A DNA stretch of 37,897 nucleotides from Myxococcales bacterium. Lineage in GTDB: Bacteria; Myxococcota; Myxococcia; Myxococcales; Myxococcaceae. The position numbers were made by a program, and so were the translations under genes. The DNA lies in the NCBI GenBank assembly GCA_020846875.1, contig JADLDB010000014.1:1-37897 (forward strand), given 5' to 3'. Below are positions 15,162 to 23,087 of the stretch, piece after piece (the first letter of the stretch is position 1; each line of letters opens with the position of its first letter). The notes beneath the pieces are model-generated. The model searched no databases, had not been told where the DNA came from, and saw only the letters and a list, made by a program, of their open reading frames with translations.

Positions 15162-17486
15162 TCACTCGATGAGGCCGGCGCGCCGGCTGGCGGCCAGCGA
15201 CTCCACCGCGTCGAGGCGGCGCACCACGTCCTTGAGCTGCTCCGCGAAGGCCCGGCGCTTCTCGACGAGGCCGTCGCCCTTGAGGCACCCGCGGGCCACC
15301 GCCACCTTGAGGCCGGTGGAGAAGAGCACCTTGGACACGCTCTCCTCGGAGTGCACGCGCTTCTGCAGCACGTACTGCCTGCCCAGCGCGAGGCACTTCG
15401 CGACGAAGGGCCCTTCCTCCACCGGACCCTCTTCCCGCAAGAGCGCGTCGGCCGCGATGCGGTACGCGTCGACGAAGGGCCGCAGCGCGCGGTGGGCGGA
15501 GAAGGGCTTGAAGCGGCGCACCACGTCCTCCACCGCGTCCTCGCCGCGGGCGAAGGCGGCTTCCCAGTCCGGCGCGTGGAAGGCCACCTCGTCGAAGAGG
15601 GCCCTCTTGAAGGCGTCCTTCTCGGCGAAGAAGAACTCGAACTTGAGCAGGTCGCGCAGGCACATCGCCTCGTCCTCGAAGGCCTGGCGCTTGTCACCGG
15701 CGGCGGTGGCGGCGAAGAGCAGCGCCAGCTCCGCGATGGAGCCGTCGACGAAGAAGTGGAGGATGGTGTTCCGGTAGTACGCGGCGGTGAGGAACTGGTT
15801 GGGCACCAGGGCCCACACCGGCTCGGGGCCCTCGTCGAAGCAGCGCACGACGCCGTTGTCGGCGAGCCCCTTCAGGTGCCGGGTGAGGCCTTCCTTCGTC
15901 TCCAGGTCGTCCAGCGGGGTGGTGGACGGCAGCCCCCGCAGCCGCGCGTAGCGCACCACGTTGGCGAGGCCGTGCAGCACTTCGTCCACCGTCACCGCGC
16001 GCTCGCCGGCGCCCAACAGCGCGAGGGAGAGGGCGGCGTTGGGGGTGATGGGCGTGGCGCGGTTGATGCGGTGGCACACCTCGAAGGCCAGCTTCTGCAC
16101 CGGCAGGTTCTTCTCTTCGGAGTCTGCGCCGGCCTGGGACGCGTCGGGCTTGCCCAGCGAGGCCTTCAAGGACACGGGCTCGCCGAAGCGCAGGTGGATC
16201 TGCCCGTACTGGCGCTTCAAGGCCTTGAGCATCTTCACGAACCAGCCCAGGCCCTCTTTCTGCTTGGCGCCGCCGCGGGCCTCGTGGGCGTAGTCGCCCA
16301 CGTCGGAGATCTGATCATACGCGATGGCCACCGGCACCAGCAGCACGTCGTCGGCGCGGCCGCGGCGCCAGGCGTCCACCACGTAGGCCAGCATGCCGAA
16401 GCGCGGGGGGAGCAGCTTGCCGGAGCGGCTGCGGCCACCTTCGATGTACCACTCCATGGCGAAGCGCTTCTCCACCAGGAAGTCGACGTACTGGCGCAGC
16501 ACGAACTTGTAGACGGGGTTGTCCTTGAAGGTGCGGCGGATGAAGAAGACGCCGGTGCGGCGGAACACCGGGCCCACCGGGAAGAAGTTCATGTTGATGC
16601 CGCCGGCGGTGTGGTTGGGCGGCGCGCCGTTGTCGAAGAGGACGTACTGGAGGATGGCGTGGTCGAGGTTGGACTTGTGGGTGGGCAGGAAGACGACCGT
16701 CTGCCCGGGCTTCGGCGCGAGCAGCGCCTTCAGGCGCTCCCGGTCGTAGGCGATTTCCTCCGCGTAGCCCTGGCGGTACACCACGCGGATGAGGCGGTGC
16801 ACCAGGTCGATGACGTAGGGGCTGACGCGGGCGGCGATTTCTCGCAGGTAGAACTCGGCGCGGCGGGTGACGCGCTTCGCTTCGAGGCCGGTGGACTTCT
16901 CCAGCGCGGCGAGGCCGGCGCGGAAGTCGCGGTGGGACAGCACCTCTTCGCGGACGAAGCGGGGCACCTTGTAGCGGGCGCCGCGGATGGAGCGCTCGGC
17001 GCGTTCCAGGGCGAGCGCCGCCTGCCGCAGGACGAAGAGGGCGAACGCCTCCGGATCCGCGTCGCCTCCCAGCTTGCAGCGCGCGCGCAGCTCGGCGGCG
17101 GTGGCCGGCTCTCCAGCGACGACGCGGACGCGGTCGGGATGACGGGCCAGCACCCAGCGCTTGCCGAGGTAGCCGGGGGCGCGGGGGTTGCCCAGGGTGA
17201 GCAGGTCGAAGAGGCGCACCGCGCGCTCGCCCTTGAGTTCCCGGGGCAGCCAGGCGACGCGCACCGGGGTGAGGACCTCGGCGTCGGCCCTGCCCAGGCG
17301 GTCCACCAGCGCCTGGTCGAGGCGGCCCACGTCCCAGGCGCGGGTGGGAGGGAGGCGGACGACTTCGTGCGCCGCCCCGCCCAGCTCCTTGGCGATCCAC
17401 TGGCGGATGAGGTGCCGCTCGAGGCCGTCGCCGTCGACGAGGAAGACGCGCGGGCGCGAGTCGGCGGAGGAGCTCACCCGGCGCAT
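15162..17486 (-). CDS. plsB: Glycerol-3-phosphate 1-O-acyltransferase PlsB
   Basis: 774 residues. All acyltransferase blocks of the PlsB family are present: block I THKSNLDH with catalytic H270 and D275, GGINMNFFPVG and FFIRR (block II), YIEGGRSRSGKLLPPRFGML (block III, E349-G-G-R352) and VPVAIAYD (block IV). It acylates sn-glycerol 3-phosphate at position 1 at the inner membrane, the first step of phospholipid synthesis. It is close to the ~800 residues of E. coli PlsB. ATG at 17486 is chosen over upstream in-frame codons because it gives a normal basic N-terminus; no strong Shine-Dalgarno is visible. The downstream gene encodes a RelA/SpoT-like protein, a suggestive pairing because ppGpp inhibits PlsB in E. 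coli. Confidence 0.95.
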   Translation of the reverse strand: MRRVSSSADSRPRVFLVDGDGLERHLIRQWIAKELGGAAHEVVRLPPTRAWDVGRLDQALVDRLGRADAEVLTPVRVAWLPRELKGERAVRLFDLLTLGNPRAPGYLGKRWVLARHPDRVRVVAGEPATAAELRARCKLGGDADPEAFALFVLRQAALALERAERSIRGARYKVPRFVREEVLSHRDFRAGLAALEKSTGLEAKRVTRRAEFYLREIAARVSPYVIDLVHRLIRVVYRQGYAEEIAYDRERLKALLAPKPGQTVVFLPTHKSNLDHAILQYVLFDNGAPPNHTAGGINMNFFPVGPVFRRTGVFFIRRTFKDNPVYKFVLRQYVDFLVEKRFAMEWYIEGGRSRSGKLLPPRFGMLAYVVDAWRRGRADDVLLVPVAIAYDQISDVGDYAHEARGGAKQKEGLGWFVKMLKALKRQYGQIHLRFGEPVSLKASLGKPDASQAGADSEEKNLPVQKLAFEVCHRINRATPITPNAALSLALLGAGERAVTVDEVLHGLANVVRYARLRGLPSTTPLDDLETKEGLTRHLKGLADNGVVRCFDEGPEPVWALVPNQFLTAAYYRNTILHFFVDGSIAELALLFAATAAGDKRQAFEDEAMCLRDLLKFEFFFAEKDAFKRALFDEVAFHAPDWEAAFARGEDAVEDVVRRFKPFSAHRALRPFVDAYRIAADALLREEGPVEEGPFVAKCLALGRQYVLQKRVHSEESVSKVLFSTGLKVAVARGCLKGDGLVEKRRAFAEQLKDVVRRLDAVESLAASRRAGLIE

Positions 17487-17576
17487 TCTGGGGGCGCGGG
17501 TGCGGACGGTCCACAACTCGCGCCGGGCGCACTTCCCAGTTGTGGGAGGCGGCCAGCGGGGCTAACCACCCGGCCC

Positions 17577-18347
17577 ATGCGCCTCTCACTCCTCCTCGTG
17601 GCAGTCGTCTCCTCCGGCTGTGTCACCCAGGGCACCTTCGACGCGATGCAGGCCGATCGCGACGCTCAGGTGGCGACGCTGAAGGAGCGCGACAAGCAGG
17701 TCACCGACTTGAAGTCCGCGCTCGCCGCCGAGCAGGCCACGGTGAAGGTGCTGTCGTCAAAGATCGCCGAGCTCGAGGCCGCCTACGGGAAGACGCAGTC
17801 CGACAAGTCCGCGCTGGAAGGCGCCCTGGCCGAGCTGAAGAAGCGCAAGGAGGAAACTGAAGCCCGCGTCGCCGAGTTCAAGGCCCTGCTGGAGAAGTTC
17901 AAGGGCCTCATCGACTCCGGCAAGCTGAAGGTCACCATCCGCGAGGGCCGCATGGTGGTCGAGCTGGCCACCGACATCCTCTTCGCGTCCGGATCCGCCA
18001 GCCTGTCCAAGGACGGCAAGGCCGCCATCGTCGAGGTGGCCGAGCTGTTGAAGACCATCCCCGTGCGGAAGTTCCAGGTGGAAGGCCACACCGACAACGT
18101 GCCGATGAAGGGCGCCTTCAAGTCCAACTGGGAGCTGGCCTCCGCCCGCGCCCTCACCGTGCTGCACGCCATGGTTGACGCGGGCCTCGCCCCCGAGCGC
18201 ATCAGCGCCGCCAGCTTCGGCGACAGCCGGCCCACCCGCGACAACGCCACCCCGGAGAACCGCGCCGCCAACCGCCGCATCGAAATCGTCGTGGTGCCGG
18301 ACCTGTCCAGCCTGCCCGGCTTCGAGGAGCTGCGCCGCGTGCAGTGA
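17577..18347 (+). CDS. OmpA-family lipoprotein with coiled-coil stalk
   Basis: 256 residues. The N-terminus RLSLLLVAVVSSGC looks like a lipoprotein signal with lipidated C15, though Ser at -3 is less usual. Residues about 20-115 are a long charged coiled coil (repeated Lys/Glu/Leu heptads). Residues about 130-245 are an OmpA/MotB peptidoglycan-binding domain (LFASGSASLSKDGKAAI, VEGHTDNVPM, WELASARALTVLHAMV, NRAANRRIEIVVVP). It should tether the outer membrane to the wall. The gene is divergent from plsB across 90 bp and convergent with the acyltransferase gene, 3 bp away at its 3' end. Confidence 0.9.
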   Translation: MRLSLLLVAVVSSGCVTQGTFDAMQADRDAQVATLKERDKQVTDLKSALAAEQATVKVLSSKIAELEAAYGKTQSDKSALEGALAELKKRKEETEARVAEFKALLEKFKGLIDSGKLKVTIREGRMVVELATDILFASGSASLSKDGKAAIVEVAELLKTIPVRKFQVEGHTDNVPMKGAFKSNWELASARALTVLHAMVDAGLAPERISAASFGDSRPTRDNATPENRAANRRIEIVVVPDLSSLPGFEELRRVQ

Positions 18348-18350
18348 GCG

Positions 18351-19664
18351 TCAGGCCTCCGCCGCGTACTCGTCCAGCCGCGCCAGCAGCGCGCCCAGCA
18401 AGCCCCGCACCGCGTCCTCGCTGGACAGCGGCAGCGGCCAGCACGCCGTCAGCGTCACCGCCTCGCCCACCGTCGTCACCGTGACGCCCAGCCCCGGCTT
18501 CCTCGGCAGCGTGCTGGCGCACCACAGCCGCACCGGCCCCAGCGCGTCCGGCCAGCACCAGGCCCCCGGTGGGCGGATGTGGCTCAACAGCAACGAGTAC
18601 GGGCAGGGCCGGGGCGCCTCGTCCACCGCCCGGTAGACGGCCCGCTGCTGCGCGGGGCTGGCCGCCGCCACCAGGGCCCCCAGCAACGACGGCGTCACCA
18701 GCGCGCGCTCCGGTTGGCGCTCCTCGGCCAGCCGGCGCGACACGAGCGCCTCGAGGCCCCGCGCGCGCACCTCCCCGGGCGTGAAGTCGGCCTCCAGCGT
18801 GCCCACCCAGTTCCCCAGGATGTCGCCCGCGCCGAAGAAGCCCCGCAGGTCCACCCCGCCCACCAGGCGAAACGGCTCGTCGCTGCGCCCACGGCTGGTG
18901 CAGAAGCCGTCCGCGGCCTTCAGCGCCGCCGCCCAGAGCAGGTCGTTGCGCGTGCACCCCCGCGCCCGCGCCGCCTTCCCCAGGGCGCTCCACCGGCCGC
19001 GCGCCACGTCCACCACCGCCAGCCCCGTCCCCTCGGGGACGGCCTCGGGCGCCTCCAGCAGACAGGCGCGGTGCTGCCGGAAGCGCCCCGCGCTCCGCAC
19101 CGTGTTGAGCGCCAGCGCCGCGGCGAAGGCCGCCCCCTGCCGGCCGATGGCCTTCACCAGGGAAGGGCCCGGCGCCTCCGAGAAGGGACACGCCGGCGCC
19201 TCCTCGCCCCGCGCCAGCGCAAGCGCGCTCCGCAGGTACCAGTCGAACAACCCCAGCGCCCCGCGGCCGTCCGTCACCCCGTGGTGCAGGGTGAAGACCA
19301 ACTCGAAGGCGCCCGACTCGAGGCGGCGCGAGCACACCCGGAAGGGCCACTGGGCGTCCAACTGGAAGGGGCGGTCCACCCAGCCCGGCTCGGCCGACCG
19401 CTCCACCGCCGCCCGCGCCCGCGCCTCATCGAAGCGCTCCACTCGCCGCCACAGCCGGCCGTCCTCCTCCTGCACGGTGGACCGCAGCACCGGGCAGCGC
19501 CGCGCCACGTGGGCGGCCGCCTGGCGCAGCGCCTCTTCGTCCAAAGGCGCCCGGTGCACGAGCCCATGGTGGGTAATCATCGGCCGCCCGGGGTACGTCT
19601 GCCCCAGGAGCGCCGCGTCCATCGCGGTCAACGGCCACTCCCACCAGTCCCCGCCGGTGCGCAT
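18351..19664 (-). CDS. HHxxxDG acyltransferase (condensation / WS-DGAT / PapA-like superfamily)
   Basis: 437 residues. HHGVTDG at 127-133 is the HHxxxDG catalytic motif of the chloramphenicol-acetyltransferase-like superfamily, which includes NRPS condensation domains, wax-ester/diacylglycerol acyltransferases and PapA enzymes. Supporting blocks are MITHHGLVHRAPLDEEAL near the start, FRLVGGVDLRGFFG and LGNWVGTLEADFTP in the second half, and LLSHIRPPG where relatives have SNIxGP. It should form an ester or amide between an acyl donor and a lipid or small molecule; the substrate is unknown. It begins 18 bp after the end of an MFS exporter gene on the same strand, which suggests that the product is exported. 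Confidence 0.78.
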   Translation of the reverse strand: MRTGGDWWEWPLTAMDAALLGQTYPGRPMITHHGLVHRAPLDEEALRQAAAHVARRCPVLRSTVQEEDGRLWRRVERFDEARARAAVERSAEPGWVDRPFQLDAQWPFRVCSRRLESGAFELVFTLHHGVTDGRGALGLFDWYLRSALALARGEEAPACPFSEAPGPSLVKAIGRQGAAFAAALALNTVRSAGRFRQHRACLLEAPEAVPEGTGLAVVDVARGRWSALGKAARARGCTRNDLLWAAALKAADGFCTSRGRSDEPFRLVGGVDLRGFFGAGDILGNWVGTLEADFTPGEVRARGLEALVSRRLAEERQPERALVTPSLLGALVAAASPAQQRAVYRAVDEAPRPCPYSLLLSHIRPPGAWCWPDALGPVRLWCASTLPRKPGLGVTVTTVGEAVTLTACWPLPLSSEDAVRGLLGALLARLDEYAAEA

Positions 19665-19682
19665 GGGAAAAGAGGTAACGCC

Positions 19683-21737
19683 TCACTCCGCCACGGGCAA
19701 AGGCGCACTCGACGTGCTGCGCAGCGCGAGCTGGGGCACCTTCAAGGTGAGGAGGAAGGCCAGCAGCGCCAGCAGAAGCTCCACCTCGAAGACCACCCGG
19801 ATGGCGCGGGTGAAGGCCTCCTTGAGCGCCTGGTCCACCGCGTCCACCGCGGCATGAAGGCCCGGCTTCGCCTCGTCAATGGCCCGGTCCACCTGGGCCA
19901 TCGCGCCGGCCAGCGCCGCCTGCTCCGCCACCGCCTGCGCCAGGTCCACCACCAGCTTCAGGCCAAAGAGCGCCGCGCCGCGCGACTGGGGCGACGCCAT
20001 CGCCGAGGCCGGCACCTTCACCAATTCACCCTTCACCGGCTGCGGCACGTCGGCCGCCGCCTGCAGGGCCGCCCACGCCTCGGGGGACTCAGACGCCGCG
20101 CTGATCCGCGCCCGCAGCGCGCCGAAGGTGGTGCGGACCTGCTCCTTCACCCCGCCGTCCTTCACCGCCGCCTTGAGCCGCGCGTCGGCCAGCGCAGACT
20201 GCTCCACCATGGCCGCGGCCAGCGCGTCGCCGCCCAGGGCCTTGCGGGCCACCGCCTTCGCCCCGTCGAGCTGCTCGTCGAGCCGCACCTTCACCGCCGC
20301 GGCGTCGAAGTGGCCCTGGCCCAGGCTGCCTTCCGCGTTCGTCCCCGACGGACCCTGGGTGAAGCGCTGCACCATCGCCGGGGGCAGGCCCTTCGTCGCC
20401 TCCGGCAGCCGCGCGTCCAGCTCGTGCGCCAGCGTGGCCCCGAAGAGGCTGCCCACCACCGCCAGGCCCACCGTCGAGCCCATCTGCCGGAAGAAGGTGA
20501 TCATCGAGGTGGCCACCCCCAGCTTGGGCAGCGGCACCGCGTTCTGGATGGCGATGGTGTAGAGCGGAATGGTGGGCCCCAGGCCCAGGCCCAGCAGCAC
20601 CATCTTCGCCGTCACCTCCCGCTGCGTGGACGAGGAGGTGAGGGTCAGCGCCATCATCACGAAGGCGGCGGACAGCAGCGCCAGTGCGCTCAGCATCAAC
20701 ACCTTGTAGCGGCCCAGGCGCGACACCAACTGCCCCGACAGCACGTTGCCCGCCACCACGCCCAGCACCAGGGGGCTGACGGTGAGCCCCGACGCGGTGG
20801 CCGACACGCCCACCACGTTCACCAGGAAGAGCGGCAGAAACACCATCGGGGTGAGGAAGGCCCCGCCCATCACGAAGACGGTCGCGCTGCCCCACGACAC
20901 CATCGGCGCGCGGAAGAGCGAGAAGTCCATCAGCGGCTCCTTCGCCCGGCGCTCCCACCAGATGAAGGCGCCCAGGCCCACCAGCGCCGCCGCGAACAGC
21001 CCCAGCTCCGGGGCGGAGCGCCACTCGAAGCCCACCTCGCCCGGCCGCACCGTGGGCCGGCCCAAAGAGAGCGCCAGCAGCAGCGGCACCGCGCCCGCCG
21101 CCAACAGGAGCGCCCCCACCACGTCCACCGCGCCCCGCCGCCCGCCCGCCGGCTTGAGCGGCGGCATGCGCAAGAGGATGAAGGCCAGCGCCACCACGCC
21201 CAGCGGCAGGTTGATGAAGAAGACCCAGTGCCAGCCCACCGTGTCGGTGATGAGCCCGCCCAGCAGCGGCCCCACCAGCGACGAGACGCCGAACACCGCC
21301 CCGAAGACGCCCGAGTACTTCCCGCGCTCGCGCGGCGTGAACAGGTCCGCAACCACCGCGAAGGCCGAGGTGAAGATGCTGGCCGAGCCAACCCCCTGCA
21401 CCGCACGGAAGAAGATGAGCTGCTCCGTCGTCTTCGACAGGCCGCAGGCCATGCTGCCTGCCAGGAAGATGACGATGCCCAGGACGACGATGCGCCGGCG
21501 CCCGTAGAGGTCCGACAGCTTGCCGTACACCGGCACCAGCACCGTGGACGCCACCAGGTACGCGGTGGTGATCCACGTGTACAGCGACGGCTCGATGGCC
21601 AACGACTTCTGAATGTCGGGGCCCGCCGTGGCCACGACCGTCTGGTCGAGCGCAGCGAGGAACATGGCCAGCAGCATGCCGGCCAGCGTCAACACCTTCT
21701 GCTGCGTGGTGAGCCCGGCGGCGGGCGGGGACGTCAT
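19683..21737 (-). CDS. DHA2-family MFS exporter with a large periplasmic insertion
   Basis: 684 residues of the EmrB/QacA (DHA2, 14-helix) family: motif D1 FLAALDQTVVATAGPDI, motif A GKLSDLYGRRR, motif C GVSSLVGPLLGGLITD. It is a proton-driven drug or metabolite exporter. Between the penultimate helix (VGLAVVGSLFG) and the last helix (VELLLALLAFLLTL) there are about 200 extra residues at roughly 438-640, Ala/Asp/Lys-rich and helical, where the family normally has a short loop. By topology this faces the periplasm and may dock a partner such as an adaptor. It sits directly upstream of the HHxxxDG acyltransferase. ATG at 21737. Confidence 0.9.
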   Translation of the reverse strand: MTSPPAAGLTTQQKVLTLAGMLLAMFLAALDQTVVATAGPDIQKSLAIEPSLYTWITTAYLVASTVLVPVYGKLSDLYGRRRIVVLGIVIFLAGSMACGLSKTTEQLIFFRAVQGVGSASIFTSAFAVVADLFTPRERGKYSGVFGAVFGVSSLVGPLLGGLITDTVGWHWVFFINLPLGVVALAFILLRMPPLKPAGGRRGAVDVVGALLLAAGAVPLLLALSLGRPTVRPGEVGFEWRSAPELGLFAAALVGLGAFIWWERRAKEPLMDFSLFRAPMVSWGSATVFVMGGAFLTPMVFLPLFLVNVVGVSATASGLTVSPLVLGVVAGNVLSGQLVSRLGRYKVLMLSALALLSAAFVMMALTLTSSSTQREVTAKMVLLGLGLGPTIPLYTIAIQNAVPLPKLGVATSMITFFRQMGSTVGLAVVGSLFGATLAHELDARLPEATKGLPPAMVQRFTQGPSGTNAEGSLGQGHFDAAAVKVRLDEQLDGAKAVARKALGGDALAAAMVEQSALADARLKAAVKDGGVKEQVRTTFGALRARISAASESPEAWAALQAAADVPQPVKGELVKVPASAMASPQSRGAALFGLKLVVDLAQAVAEQAALAGAMAQVDRAIDEAKPGLHAAVDAVDQALKEAFTRAIRVVFEVELLLALLAFLLTLKVPQLALRSTSSAPLPVAE

Positions 21738-21776
21738 GCGCCCCGCCCGTCTAACAGCCGGCGCCGGTCGATGCGG

Positions 21777-22163
21777 CTACTTCTTCGCCTCTTCCTTCTT
21801 CTTGCCCACCCGCGCCGCCACGCCCTCGAAGAGCGCCTTCATGTCCGCCGCCGGCTGGCCCTTCTTGGTGAGGATGGTGTTCACCGCCCGGAGGATCTTC
21901 GAGCGCACCTTCTTCGCCACCGGCTTGTCCCCCAGCGCCGCGTTCACCTGGATCGCCGTGACGCCCCGCCCCAGCGCGTTGGGCTTCTTCAGCCCCAGCT
22001 CGTCGTACTTCTTGCCCTCGTGCTCCTTGGTGGCCCGCTTGATGGACCGCTTGTGCAGCAGATCCCGGTTCTCCGCGTCCAGCGTCTCGATGCGCCGGCT
22101 GGTGATCGCGATCTGCTTCGCGGTGAGACCCTTCGACTCGGTGAAGCTCTTGAACGTACCCAT
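21777..22163 (-). CDS. Small Lys-rich hypothetical protein
   Basis: 128 residues, very basic, with more than twenty lysines and a KKKEEAKK tail. It begins MGTFKSFTESKGLTAKQIAI and has no Cys, no signal peptide and no membrane segment. Codon use is normal for the window, and GAGGAA stands at good distance before the ATG, so it is a real gene. I do not recognise the family. The composition would suit a nucleic-acid or ribosome-associated protein, and the next locus (divergent) encodes ribosomal proteins S14 and L28, but this is only association. The gene lies 40 bp from the exporter start on the same strand. Confidence 0.75.
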   Translation of the reverse strand: MGTFKSFTESKGLTAKQIAITSRRIETLDAENRDLLHKRSIKRATKEHEGKKYDELGLKKPNALGRGVTAIQVNAALGDKPVAKKVRSKILRAVNTILTKKGQPAADMKALFEGVAARVGKKKEEAKK

Positions 22164-22255
22164 GCGTGATTCCTCGGATTTTCAGTGGCGTGGACTGCGA
22201 AAGGGCGGCTCGTATCGCCGATGCGACGGCCGATTGCAAATGATCCACGGGCAAC

Positions 22256-22283
22256 TTGATCGAGCCGGGTAAGTGTGTGTAAA
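22256..22283 (+). promoter_or_regulatory. Candidate sigma-70 type promoter of rpsN-rpmB
   Basis: TTGATC (22256-22261) and TGTAAA (22278-22283) are separated by 16 bp, each matching four of six consensus bases, in a patch of lower GC just upstream of rpsN. An AAGGA Shine-Dalgarno-like site follows at about 22301. No convincing Zur box was seen, although an imperfect TTGC...GCAA pair lies at 22234-22254. Confidence 0.35.
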
Positions 22284-22315
22284 GGGCGCCTCCCAAAACG
22301 AAGGACCACGAATCC

Positions 22316-22621
22316 ATGGCGAAGACCTCTTCCATCCTCAAGAACGAGCGCCGCAAGGCCCTGGTGGCCAAGTACTCAGCCCGCCGCAGGGAACTCAAGG
22401 CGACCATCAAGAACCCGGCCACCTCCGCCGAGGACCGCGCCGCCGCCCAGGCCAAGCTGGCCAAGCTGCCCCGCGACTCCAACCCCGTGCGCGTCACGCT
22501 GCGCTGCGCCGTCACCGGCCGCCCCCGCGGGAACCTGCGGAAGTTCGGCCTGTCCCGCATGCAGTTCCGCGACAAGGCCCTCAAGGGCGAGCTGACCGGC
22601 GTCGTCAAGGCGTCCTGGTAA
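22316..22621 (+). CDS. rpsN: 30S ribosomal protein S14 (zinc-independent form)
   Basis: 101 residues, the long S14 form. It has the C-terminal signature [19 protein letters not shown] and ends GVVKASW. The CxxC...CxxC zinc ribbon of the short S14 form is absent; only one cysteine is present. S14 binds 16S rRNA in the 30S head. In many bacteria the C-minus S14 is encoded next to rpmB or rpmG outside the large ribosomal operons, as here. ATG at 22316, with an AAGGA Shine-Dalgarno-like site about 11 bp upstream. Confidence 0.97.
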   Translation: MAKTSSILKNERRKALVAKYSARRRELKATIKNPATSAEDRAAAQAKLAKLPRDSNPVRVTLRCAVTGRPRGNLRKFGLSRMQFRDKALKGELTGVVKASW

Positions 22622-22648
22622 ACTCTTTCTAGAACTCGGAGAACGACC

Positions 22649-22882
22649 ATGAGCCGCGTTTGCCAGGTGACCGGAAAGCGCCCGATGGTGGGCAACAACG
22701 TCAGCCACGCCAACAACAAGACCAAGACCCGCTCGCTGCCCAACCTCCAGAAGCACCGCTTCTGGGTGGCCAGCCAGCGCAAGTGGGTGACGCTGCGCGT
22801 GTCCGCCCACGGCCTGCGCATCATCAACAAGCGCGGCATCGAGAGCGTCGTCGCAGAGCTGCAGAAGGAAGGCACGCTGTAG
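22649..22882 (+). CDS. rpmB: 50S ribosomal protein L28
   Basis: 77 residues starting [29 protein letters not shown], the standard L28 N-terminus, with [21 protein letters not shown] later. Only one cysteine is present, so this is the zinc-free type. It lies 27 bp after rpsN with a CGGAGAA Shine-Dalgarno-like site, and a strong hairpin terminator follows 21 bp after the stop, so rpsN-rpmB is a two-gene unit. Confidence 0.97.
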   Translation: MSRVCQVTGKRPMVGNNVSHANNKTKTRSLPNLQKHRFWVASQRKWVTLRVSAHGLRIINKRGIESVVAELQKEGTL

Positions 22883-22903
22883 GCCGCTCTCCGCTGCGCT
22901 TCA

Positions 22904-22949
22904 CGACGGGCCGCACTCCTCAGCGCGAGGAGGCGGCCCGTCGGCGTTT
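22904..22949 (+). terminator. Long hairpin terminator after rpmB
   Basis: CGACGGGCCGC (22904-22914), one bulged A, CTCCTC, loop AGCGC, GAGGAG, GCGGCCCGTCG (22933-22943): 17 paired bases in all. The RNA continues GGCGTTTC, so the T-run is short (three), as is common for terminators in GC-rich genomes. Confidence 0.8.
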
Positions 22950-22958
22950 CGGGCCCTC

Positions 22959-23087
22959 GGCCCACTGGCCACGTTGATCGCCGCTCACGCCCTGGCCCTC
23001 GAGTGGACCCTGGTGACACACAACCCCCGCGAGTTCCCGCGGGTGCCCGGCCTCAAGCTCGTCGACGGGCTCTCCCGAAGCGGACCG
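22959..23087 (+). pseudogene. C-terminal remnant of a VapC-type PIN toxin
   Basis: In frame with 22959 the DNA reads GPLATLIAAHALALEWTLVT followed by HNPREFPRVPGLKLVDGL. This is the end of VapC toxins: the (D)xxIAAHAxxxxxxLVTxNxxEFxRVPGL block, with its C-terminal active-site region. The N-terminal two thirds of the PIN domain are missing; the rpmB terminator lies just upstream, and no vapB antitoxin is seen. Three of the four acidic active-site residues would be in the lost part, so it should be inactive. The frame runs on without homology past 23087. Confidence 0.6.
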
